NCBI GenBank assembly: GCA_050633365.1
Contig: JBOEGJ010000002.1
Location: 62,001-126,000 of the forward strand
Direction: 5' to 3'
From: Pseudomaricurvus sp050633365
GTDB lineage: Bacteria > Pseudomonadota > Gammaproteobacteria > Pseudomonadales > Cellvibrionaceae
Length of the DNA: 64,000 nt
Every line of letters begins with the position of its first letter. Position 1 is the stretch's first letter. Positions 17,291-24,437 of the stretch are shown here, piece by piece. Under the pieces are notes generated by a model. It saw only the letters and a list, made by a program, of their open reading frames with translations. It searched no databases and was not told the DNA's origin. The position numbers and the translations under genes are program-made.

Positions 17291-17597
17291 AAGGCAAGTA
17301 CTTCAATATTTATTGTTATTATTACGTCCATATATGTCGTAATTATTATTGCCGTGTTTATTTCGCTCCCTCCTTGGGCATCCGGATTAGGCGCTCCATA
17401 ACACTGGAAACACCTCATCAAACAACAGCTTGCCGCTGATCACTATTTGTTCGTACACTCATGGTCTGACAAATACACCACTCTTTGGCGGCTTGCCCAG
17501 CTAAATTCAAGCGAGCGTTTGATCAACGGGCGCGCATTCTAGCACGGCGGCCACAAAGAAAGCGACCCGCCAAATGAGGCGAATAGGCAGGCTAATA
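17291..17597. other. 307-bp divergent gap with an AT-rich inverted repeat
   Basis: ATTACG (17321-17326) and CGTAAT (17338-17343) form an inverted repeat with an 11-base spacer, inside an ATTATT-rich stretch that extends the symmetry imperfectly. It lies just upstream of the minus-strand gene at 17290 and could be its operator. The rest of the gap shows no terminator, repeat or convincing promoter. Confidence 0.35.
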
Positions 17598-18491
17598 ATG
17601 AGCCCTCTCAGTAACCACCGTTTTACCTCGAGCCGCCTGTGGCTGCTGGCACTGCTCTGTCTGAGCCTCGGCGGCTGCTCACTCAAAGTCACTTATCCAT
17701 TCATGGACTGGTGGCTGAGCTGGACGGTTCGCGATTATGTTTCTCTCGATCGAACCCAGCGCCAGCAGCTCGAAAGTAGACTCGATCAGTTTCATCATTG
17801 GCACCAACAAACTCAACTGCCACAGTACGCCCGTTTCGTAGAGCAGCTCTCTGAAGACATCGAGCAACCAGTATCCACCGACCAACTGCACCAGATCACC
17901 TCAGAACTACAGCAACACTGGCTCAACAGTCTCGACTATCTTATCGATGACATTGACCAACTATTTGTCAGCCTAGATCAACACCAGTGGCAAAACTTCT
18001 TGGGGAAGCTCGAGGAAACTCAAAGCGAATACTCGCAGCCTTTTTTGTCTAAAAACATCGCAGAGCGCCAAAAGCTCCGACAAAAACGATTTATCAAAGG
18101 CGCGAAGCGCTGGATCGGAAAGCTAACGCCATCACAGAAAGAGCTGGTTATTCAGTGGAGCCATGAACTAAAACCCATGGCTGAGCTGAGTATGCAAAGA
18201 CAAGCTGACTGGAGCGTTAGCGCCACAGAACTCTTTCAGCAGCGACACAAGATGAAAACACCCGAGCGCCAACGACGACTGAGAAAGCTGATCATCAATG
18301 ACTCCGAGAGCTGGCCCTTAGAAGCCCAACAGAGCCTTGCCCACAACCAACAAGTCAGCTATCAATTACTCATCGATCTGCATCAAATGCTTAATATGAA
18401 ACAGCAAAAAAGAATTCAGGACAAACTCAAAAACTATCACGCGGACTTTCATTATTTAGCGAGTAAGGTTCCATCCCTTGCGCTTCAATAA
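17598..18491 (+). CDS. DUF6279-type lipoprotein
   Basis: A 297-residue predicted lipoprotein. From the ATG at 17598 the signal peptide RLWLLALLCLSLGGCSL ends in a lipobox with Cys27. The mature protein is helical and starts YPFMDWWLSWTVRDYVSLDRTQRQQLESRLDQFHHWH, the pattern I associate with DUF6279 lipoproteins (a W-x-V-DDYV-x-L block followed by a Q-rich helix). AGG six bases before 17598 decides against an upstream in-frame ATG at 17574. The function is not known. It is monocistronic, and it converges with the minus-strand gene at 18620. Confidence 0.8.
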   Translation: MSPLSNHRFTSSRLWLLALLCLSLGGCSLKVTYPFMDWWLSWTVRDYVSLDRTQRQQLESRLDQFHHWHQQTQLPQYARFVEQLSEDIEQPVSTDQLHQITSELQQHWLNSLDYLIDDIDQLFVSLDQHQWQNFLGKLEETQSEYSQPFLSKNIAERQKLRQKRFIKGAKRWIGKLTPSQKELVIQWSHELKPMAELSMQRQADWSVSATELFQQRHKMKTPERQRRLRKLIINDSESWPLEAQQSLAHNQQVSYQLLIDLHQMLNMKQQKRIQDKLKNYHADFHYLASKVPSLALQ

Positions 18492-18619
18492 CAAAAGAAC
18501 GAGAAATCGAAAACAGATGACGATTGGCGATGACGATTTTCGAGTAATCGCTTGTGTTCTTTTTGCCCTAGCGCTCACGAAGAAAAGTCATCGCACAATA
18601 CGACATTACGCGACCCACT

Positions 18620-19549
18620 CTATACAGACACCAACCAAGCCTCGAGCTCAGACTCTAGGCGCGATTGTAACAAGGTAATCCCGCCATCAATACTGTCGAC
18701 ATACACATCGATAATCTCTGACCCAAGACCAAACAACTGGCGTGCATCGGCCTTTGCGCCCTTGCCCTGAATCACGTCTTTTTTCACCGTATTGAGAAAA
18801 AATGCCAATTTCAGCTCATAGTTTTTAAGCTCGGATAAGGCCTGCCAGCTTCGCAAAACGCTCGAACCCAAATTGTCGATGGCAGCCATTAGCTCTCGAT
18901 TTTTTCTCTCGACACACTGCAGCCAATAGAGCAGCTTTTTTTGATGATCTTCATAGCACTCGCCAACCACCGCCGCTTGAGTGGCCAAACCGCGAATTCG
19001 GGCAAGATCCTCAACCAACTCAGGCAGAGAACGGCAAACCAGCGGCAAAACAGGATCATTGAGCGCAACATCATCTGCCTCGGTTTCTTCGTCGAAGGTG
19101 CGCAGAGGAACTTCTAATTTTCGACTCAACCCACCGTTCAGCTGCAACAATTGATCGATCAAAAAAGAATGGTATTCGAAGTTTTCGAGTAACCCATCTT
19201 CTTCCCAATTGTGGCAAACGGTATCCCATCCTTGTTGAATTTTTTGCTGCTCACGCGGTGAGATCAAGTCATCAAACCGCTCGACAGTCGATCGCCAAAC
19301 CACAAGTCGTTGATTCACTTGGGCTTGAATCCGTGCAACATCATCGACAAATAGACCGTCGCCAGCTAAGTGCGCCAAACTTACACCGCGATGCTTTTGA
19401 ATAGCACTGACCAAGCGATTTAGTTGACGCATTAACGTTAAAATACTGTGCCGCTCCCGATAATCTCGGGTCACACTTTTCACCGAAATCGCTGGTTGAG
19501 CCTCACTCGTAGGCTCAGAAGTTATCACCAAACTGTCTCTATTATTCAT
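18620..19549 (-). CDS. Soluble helical protein with possible NIT-like fold
   Basis: A 309-residue protein with no membrane segment. After a variable N-terminus, LTLMRQLNRLVSAIQKHRGVSLAHLAGDG resembles the first helix of nitrate/nitrite-sensing (NIT) bundles (Q-x-ERG-x-S). A second, similar half begins LPELVEDLARIRGLATQAAVVG. NIT domains are usually periplasmic sensor parts of membrane receptors; here there is neither receptor nor output domain. The resemblance rests on motif only and I give it as inference. The gene stands alone, 3' to the DUF6279 lipoprotein gene in convergent orientation. Confidence 0.6.
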   Translation of the reverse strand: MNNRDSLVITSEPTSEAQPAISVKSVTRDYRERHSILTLMRQLNRLVSAIQKHRGVSLAHLAGDGLFVDDVARIQAQVNQRLVVWRSTVERFDDLISPREQQKIQQGWDTVCHNWEEDGLLENFEYHSFLIDQLLQLNGGLSRKLEVPLRTFDEETEADDVALNDPVLPLVCRSLPELVEDLARIRGLATQAAVVGECYEDHQKKLLYWLQCVERKNRELMAAIDNLGSSVLRSWQALSELKNYELKLAFFLNTVKKDVIQGKGAKADARQLFGLGSEIIDVYVDSIDGGITLLQSRLESELEAWLVSV

Positions 19550-19710
19550 CCGTCTATACCGAGTTACCTTGGGGTTAACAAAGCAAAGCTTGCGCCAACT
19601 CTTAGATCCCTCGATTCACAAGAAAATACCCCTTTGAGGCTCATACCCTGTCTATTCTTGAGCGCCCTCAGGGCAAATTGAAAAATACTGCACACTTTTA
19701 GCGCAAGCAA

Positions 19711-20499
19711 CTAATCCTGCGGTGTCGAGATCAACGGCATATTTCGATATGCCCAAGCGCCTAAGATTTCATGCAACGCGTAGTGAACTCGAAGTAAAGC
19801 GTGTGCACTGGGCAACCAAGCCATCCACCACTGAGATGACCCCCCAATACTGAACCCCATTGGTGCAGGGATTACCTTTAACCCTACTTGTTCAAACGCC
19901 CAGACCGAGCGTGGCATATGCCAGGCATGGGTCACCAACAACGCAGAATTGATATCCTGCCGTTCTAATAAAGCTGCACTCAGGACGGCGTTTTCGGCAG
20001 TAGTGCGGCTATTAACTTCCAGCCAACGCACCGGCACACCAAATTCATCGCGCAACACTCGCGCCATAAGCTGAGCTTCAGACACCGACTCATGACCTAG
20101 AACTCGACCACCGGTAACCAAAATCGGGAGCTCAGTTGCTCGATGAATCTGCGCCGCAAAACGAAGCCTTTCCAGCGTCGGTGAACTCACCGTATCTTCA
20201 CCGTATTCTCCGGCGGCAACGCGACGCCCGCCTCCCAGCACCACAATAACCCCAGCGCGGGTGGCGATTTGTTCCGATTGTAAATCCGACGCCAGTGGCG
20301 GATACCGACTCTCGAGACTGCCCATCAGCAGCGCCCCAGTGATTGGCAAAGACAACACCCACAGACTGATAATGGAAAACATCAGGCTCGCACGGGCCAA
20401 TCTGGGCCATCGCCACCATACCAAAAACGCAAACAGCGCCAAAAATAGGGATGCTGCGGGAGGAAGAACTAAGGTTTTTAGCAACGCGCGAAGAATCAA
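19711..20499 (-). CDS. YdcF/ElyC family (DUF218) membrane protein
   Basis: A 262-residue protein with two N-terminal membrane helices (about 10-28 and 36-60) followed by a DUF218 domain. Family blocks are GVIVVLGGGRRVAAGEYGEDTVS, ILVTGGRVLGHESVSEAQLMARVL, NSRTTAENAVLSAALL and ALLVTHAWHMPRSVWAFEQVGLKVIPAP. ElyC in E. coli supports envelope biogenesis under stress, and SanA-like relatives affect barrier function; whether this one does the same is inference. The gene is monocistronic on the minus strand. Confidence 0.88.
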   Translation of the reverse strand: MILRALLKTLVLPPAASLFLALFAFLVWWRWPRLARASLMFSIISLWVLSLPITGALLMGSLESRYPPLASDLQSEQIATRAGVIVVLGGGRRVAAGEYGEDTVSSPTLERLRFAAQIHRATELPILVTGGRVLGHESVSEAQLMARVLRDEFGVPVRWLEVNSRTTAENAVLSAALLERQDINSALLVTHAWHMPRSVWAFEQVGLKVIPAPMGFSIGGSSQWWMAWLPSAHALLRVHYALHEILGAWAYRNMPLISTPQD

Positions 20500-20753
20500 C
20501 TCAAGCCCCTTTCAATAGAATCGACCAGTGGAAATAAGGCAATAGATATCTCAATCTATGGCTCCACAGAAGCTGAGAGACTAACACACTCACAATTGAG
20601 GTAAGGAAGAGCTTCGAGCGCACTTGATAGATTTAAAGATGCAAAGTCGAGCGACACCTAGAGGTGCACCTCAGCGATTAACTGATAAGCGCAACACTGG
20701 TTGAGGCTAAATACTGAGTTTATCGCCCAGGCTAGGCAAAAACGACAAGATAA

Positions 20754-21068
20754 CTAATGAGCTTTTCCTACCGAAAAGAACTCATGACCACATTGATGAC
20801 AGGGCTGAACCGTTATGATTCCACGAGCAAAATACTCATAGCCGCAGACCTCACACTTAAGCTGCTCATGATCGGCCGTCTCTCTGGCCTGGCGGATACT
20901 ATCGGTCAACTCAAAACAACTTTGCAGACGTCTCATCTCAACCGCAGTTGGGTCGGCGGCGGAGAGAACCCAACGCGCCGTTTTTAGCTCAAGAAACATC
21001 AGCTCATCCACCAATTCGTTCCAAAAGCCGGACTCAGATTGGCGTGACATAGGCTCCGACGGTTTCAT
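20754..21068 (-). CDS. Zinc-ribbon protein (DUF1451-like)
   Basis: A 104-residue soluble protein. An N-terminal helical region (FWNELVDELMFLELKTARWV) precedes a C-terminal zinc ribbon with four cysteines: LKCEVCGYEYFARGIITVQPCHQCGHEFF, i.e. CxxC-x(17)-CxxC. This layout matches the DUF1451 zinc-ribbon family. The ATG at 21068 has GGAGGT five bases upstream, so it is chosen over the TTG four codons earlier. It is divergent from the nagR-like gene. Function unknown. Confidence 0.85.
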   Translation of the reverse strand: MKPSEPMSRQSESGFWNELVDELMFLELKTARWVLSAADPTAVEMRRLQSCFELTDSIRQARETADHEQLKCEVCGYEYFARGIITVQPCHQCGHEFFSVGKAH

Positions 21069-21228
21069 GCTGACCTCCAAACTCCAGCGCGAAAATGTCG
21101 CTGGATGTAGAAAAAGTTTAGACGATTATCTGTCAGAGTAAACTGCAATGTGTGAGCTTGAAACTTGCCTATAACCGTTAAACCCCTTACCCTTTGCGCC
21201 TTTATTCCATCGAGCAGTTAAGCACTCA

Positions 21229-22257
21229 ATGAAACCCACCATTAAGGATGTTGCCAAACTGGCAGGCGTCTCTTTTAAGACCGTATCGCGCGTCATCAAC
21301 AACGAACCGTCAGTTGGCGATGCTTTAAAAGAAAAGGTCTGGAAAGCCGTCAAGGAACTCAATTATAAGCCCAACCTGTCGGCGCGTCATTTGAGGGGTG
21401 CATCGTCCTTTATTGGTTTCATTTATGACAACCCCAACAGTCATTACGTTATTGGGATGCAACACGGTATTTTGGAAGAGTGCCATCGACAAGGTTTCGA
21501 ACTGGTGATTCACCCCTGTGACGCCAATTCCAACACCATAACCGATGAGCTCGCGGCCATGGTAGAGCGAGGTCAACTAGCCGGGCTGGTACTAACCCCT
21601 CCGATCTCAGAATCCTCAGAAATTGTCTCCGAACTGAACAAGCGCGGGATTAAGTTCGTTCGAATTTTATCCGGCTCTCGAGCCCCCGATGAACTCTCTC
21701 CCTGTGTAATGGTGGATGATCGCAACGCCGCCCGCGAGATCACCCAATACCTGATTGACCTCGGTCATACCCGGATCGGCTTTTTGTCCGGTGATTTGGT
21801 ACACGCCTCTTCTGGAGAGCGAGAGTCAGGCTATCGTCAGGCGATGCTCGACAACCAGTTACCCATAGATGAAACCCTCATCGTTCAAGGGGAATATGCC
21901 TTTGAGTCAGGCGTTCAGAGGACCCAAAAGCTGTTAAAACAAGCCGAGCCGCCCACGGCGATCTTTGCCTGTAACGATGAAATCGCCGCCGGCACCTTAT
22001 TCGCGGCGAGACTACAAGGGGTTGATGTTCCCAAACAGTTGTCGATTGTCGGCTTCGAAGACAGCCCCTTCTCGCGTCAAACCTGGCCCAAGCTCACCAC
22101 GGCGCAGCAACCGAACAGCAAAATTGCCGCTAGCGCAACAGCGCTGCTGATTCAATCCACTCGTACTACTCGCAAAGGCGAGATACCCGACGCCGAAATA
22201 GACAAGGCATTTCACCCCGAATTGATTGTTAGAGACTCCACTGACCAACGTCCGTAA
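21229..22257 (+). CDS. nagR: LacI-family regulator of the GlcNAc island (NagR-like)
   Basis: A 342-residue LacI/GalR repressor. The HTH (about 4-50) reads TIKDVAKLAGVSFKTVSRVINNEPSV with the hinge helix NLSARHLRG. The periplasmic-binding-protein-like effector domain follows (IGFIYDNPNSHYVIGM, GHTRIGFLSGD, PTAIFACNDEIAAGTL, VGFEDSPFSRQTWPKLTTAQQP). It heads the plus arm nagA-nagB-hexosaminidase. Perfect palindromes GACAACGTTGTC occur before nagA and before the TonB receptor gene and have the symmetry of LacI-family operators, so they are its likely targets. The inducer is probably GlcNAc-6-P or a related amino sugar by analogy with NagR of Xanthomonas and Shewanella. No ribosome site is obvious before the ATG. 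Confidence 0.85.
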   Translation: MKPTIKDVAKLAGVSFKTVSRVINNEPSVGDALKEKVWKAVKELNYKPNLSARHLRGASSFIGFIYDNPNSHYVIGMQHGILEECHRQGFELVIHPCDANSNTITDELAAMVERGQLAGLVLTPPISESSEIVSELNKRGIKFVRILSGSRAPDELSPCVMVDDRNAAREITQYLIDLGHTRIGFLSGDLVHASSGERESGYRQAMLDNQLPIDETLIVQGEYAFESGVQRTQKLLKQAEPPTAIFACNDEIAAGTLFAARLQGVDVPKQLSIVGFEDSPFSRQTWPKLTTAQQPNSKIAASATALLIQSTRTTRKGEIPDAEIDKAFHPELIVRDSTDQRP

Positions 22258-22355
22258 TCGGCGAAGATTACACTCACTAAAGCTTATATCATGGCGCTCG
22301 CCTTCTCTCACAACGGACAAGTTTGAGCCAAATATTCGAGCTCAACCGAAAAAAA

Positions 22356-22367
22356 GACAACGTTGTC
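22356..22367. promoter_or_regulatory. Putative NagR operator upstream of nagA
   Basis: A perfect 12-bp palindrome, GACAACGTTGTC, identical to the two copies before the TonB receptor gene at 34084 and 34119. It overlaps the -35 element of the predicted nagA promoter, consistent with repression by the LacI-type protein encoded just upstream. Confidence 0.85.
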
Positions 22368-22391
22368 CCGCCTCGATAAACCTGATAGAGT
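22363..22391 (+). promoter_or_regulatory. Predicted nagA-nagB-hexosaminidase promoter
   Basis: TTGTCC at 22363-22368 and TAGAGT at 22386-22391 are separated by 17 bases. The -35 shares bases with the palindromic operator. The predicted start would be near 22398, giving a leader of about 48 nt before the nagA ATG. Confidence 0.6.
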
Positions 22392-22445
22392 ATCCTCAAC
22401 TTGGAGACCCTCCACCAAACAATAGCTATCTATGAGAACTCTATT

Positions 22446-23597
22446 ATGGTCACCGCACTCGTCGGCGCTCGCGTATTTGATGGGCACCAGTTCTTAGACG
22501 ATTACGCCGTAATCATCAATGAAGGCGGCATCGAAACTCTCCTACCTGAAGAGCAACTTCCACAGGGGATTTCACGCCTCGATCTTGAAAGCGGTATTCT
22601 CGCGCCGGGATTTATTGACCTACAAGTCAATGGCGGCGGCGGAACCCTCTTCAATAATCGACCGCAGGTCGACACCTTAGAGGCCATGCTCACCGGCCAC
22701 AGAGCCTCGGGCACGACGACTATGCTGCCAACACTGATCAGCGATTCTCGCGAGCAACAACAGCGAGGTATCGATGCGGTTAAGACTGCGATAGCACAAG
22801 GCGAAGCGGGTATATTGGGCATTCATATCGAAGGTCCATTTTTTAATTTAGAAAAACGCGGCACCCACAAGGCCGACTATATCCGTTCGCTCACCGACAA
22901 AGACATAGATTGGCTCTGTAACAACGCCACTGATGATCTAGTGACACTCGTCACTCTCGCGCCGGAGCAAACACAATTGGGCCACATCAGGCGGTTGAGC
23001 CAAGCGGGCATATACGTTAGCGCGGGACACAGCAATGCCGACCACCAGCAAATTCATCGCGCCATCGAAGAGGGACTGGTTGGATTTACCCACTTGTTTA
23101 ATGCGATGCGCCCGATGACCGCTCGAGATCCCGGTGTTGTGGGTGCAGCCTTAGCTGACCGAAGTTGTTGGTGCGGGATCATCGCCGATGGCCACCACGT
23201 CGATTCAGTATCTCTGCAAGTAGCAATCAATGCCAAACCGCCCGGCAAAGTATTTTTGGTCACCGACGCCATGGCAACCGTTGGCAGCGATAGCAAATCA
23301 TTCAGTATTTACGGTGAAACCATAAGCGAAGACAAGGGTCGACTCATAAACGCCGAAGGACGACTCGCGGGCAGTGCGATCGGCATGATCGACGCCGTTA
23401 AGTTTTGCCACACGCAGATGCATTTAGCCTTGGAAGAGTGTTTGAGAATGGCGTCGCTCTACCCTGCGCAGTTTATCAAAAGAGCCTATCAGCTAGGACG
23501 AATCCGAAGCGGATATCGAGCTGATCTGGTTCACTTCGATGAGAGCTTTAACGTCGATAAAACTTGGGTCAATGGCAATCTTCGCCTTCACTCCTAA
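22446..23597 (+). CDS. nagA: N-acetylglucosamine-6-phosphate deacetylase
   Basis: Cytoplasmic amidohydrolase converting GlcNAc-6-P to GlcN-6-P and acetate. The 383-residue product has the expected metal and substrate blocks: PGFIDLQVNGGGG, ILGIHIEGPFFNLEKRGTH, GIYVSAGHSNADHQQI, FTHLFNAMRPMTARDPG, GIIADGHHVD and FLVTDAMATVG with the catalytic Asp. The ATG at 22446 follows GAGAA by seven bases; an in-frame TTG at 22401 lies near the predicted transcription start. The gene is followed after 36 bp by nagB, which uses its product. Control by the palindrome at 22356 is inferred. Confidence 0.96.
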   Translation: MVTALVGARVFDGHQFLDDYAVIINEGGIETLLPEEQLPQGISRLDLESGILAPGFIDLQVNGGGGTLFNNRPQVDTLEAMLTGHRASGTTTMLPTLISDSREQQQRGIDAVKTAIAQGEAGILGIHIEGPFFNLEKRGTHKADYIRSLTDKDIDWLCNNATDDLVTLVTLAPEQTQLGHIRRLSQAGIYVSAGHSNADHQQIHRAIEEGLVGFTHLFNAMRPMTARDPGVVGAALADRSCWCGIIADGHHVDSVSLQVAINAKPPGKVFLVTDAMATVGSDSKSFSIYGETISEDKGRLINAEGRLAGSAIGMIDAVKFCHTQMHLALEECLRMASLYPAQFIKRAYQLGRIRSGYRADLVHFDESFNVDKTWVNGNLRLHS

Positions 23598-23633
23598 GCC
23601 GCGCCCTAACCCGAACACAGAGAAGACCCAGTC

Positions 23634-24428
23634 ATGCAGATAGTCATTCTACCCACCGCCAACGATGTTGCCGCTTACGGCGCGAGTCTCTTTATTCGCC
23701 AACTAACGCAGAAACCCAATTCAGTATTGGGTCTCGCCACTGGATCTACACCCGTGGCCCTTTATCAGAAACTCATTGAATCTTATCAACAAGAAAGAAT
23801 TTCTTTTCAAAAAACCACCACCTTTAATCTCGATGAATATCTAGGTCTACAGGGCGATCACCCACAAAGCTATCGTCACTTTATGAATCAACACCTGTTT
23901 GAGCAGGTAGATGTCGACCCCAACCTCACACACGTCCCCCCGGGCAATGCCAGCAATCCCATCAGCGCCTGCGAAGAGTACGAACGCATGATTGAAAACA
24001 GTGGCGGTATTGATTTACAACTGCTGGGTATTGGCCGCAACGGGCACATTGGTTTTAACGAACCCTCGTCTGGACTACGCTCGCGCACTCGAGTAAAAAC
24101 TCTGACTCAAGAGACCATCGATGATAACGCGCGATTCTTCTCAAAAGGGGAATTTCAACCTCACCTTTCAATCACTATGGGAATTGGCACTATCTTGGAT
24201 AGCCGACAAGTTCTGCTACTGGCGACCGGCTCCGGTAAGGCTGAAGCCATTCGCGATACCATTGAAGGCCCAATGTCTGCGTCCTGTCCGGCTTCGGCTT
24301 TACAGATGCATCAAAGCGCCATCATCGTAATCGACGAAGAGGCGGCATCAAGGCTCGACAATGCCAACTTCTACAAACACATCGAACGAGAGAATCAGGC
24401 GTTAATGGCCTCTCTAGGAATCGACTGA
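23634..24428 (+). CDS. nagB: Glucosamine-6-phosphate deaminase
   Basis: Converts GlcN-6-P to fructose-6-P and ammonia, joining amino-sugar catabolism to glycolysis. The 264-residue length is typical. Active-site blocks are LGLATGSTPVALY (phosphate loop), FNLDEYLGL with Asp67, and LGIGRNGHIGFNEP with Asn136, His138 and Glu143. E. coli has Asp at the Asn136 position, but Asn is usual in other NagB proteins (for example Bacillus), so this is not a defect. It lies between nagA and the hexosaminidase gene, 9 bp before the latter. Confidence 0.97.
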   Translation: MQIVILPTANDVAAYGASLFIRQLTQKPNSVLGLATGSTPVALYQKLIESYQQERISFQKTTTFNLDEYLGLQGDHPQSYRHFMNQHLFEQVDVDPNLTHVPPGNASNPISACEEYERMIENSGGIDLQLLGIGRNGHIGFNEPSSGLRSRTRVKTLTQETIDDNARFFSKGEFQPHLSITMGIGTILDSRQVLLLATGSGKAEAIRDTIEGPMSASCPASALQMHQSAIIVIDEEAASRLDNANFYKHIERENQALMASLGID

Positions 24429-24437
24429 GGAGTTTCC

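Noticed and set aside
20661..20672. Perfect 12-bp palindrome GAGGTGCACCTC
   Set aside because: Single copy, not close to a start codon (it lies downstream of the zinc-ribbon gene and over 150 bp upstream of the ElyC-type gene) and expected by chance in a window of this size.
24034..24060. Asp-to-Asn change in the NagB active-site loop as a sign of inactivation
   Set aside because: Asn at this position is usual in many functional NagB proteins outside enteric bacteria; His and Glu partners are intact.
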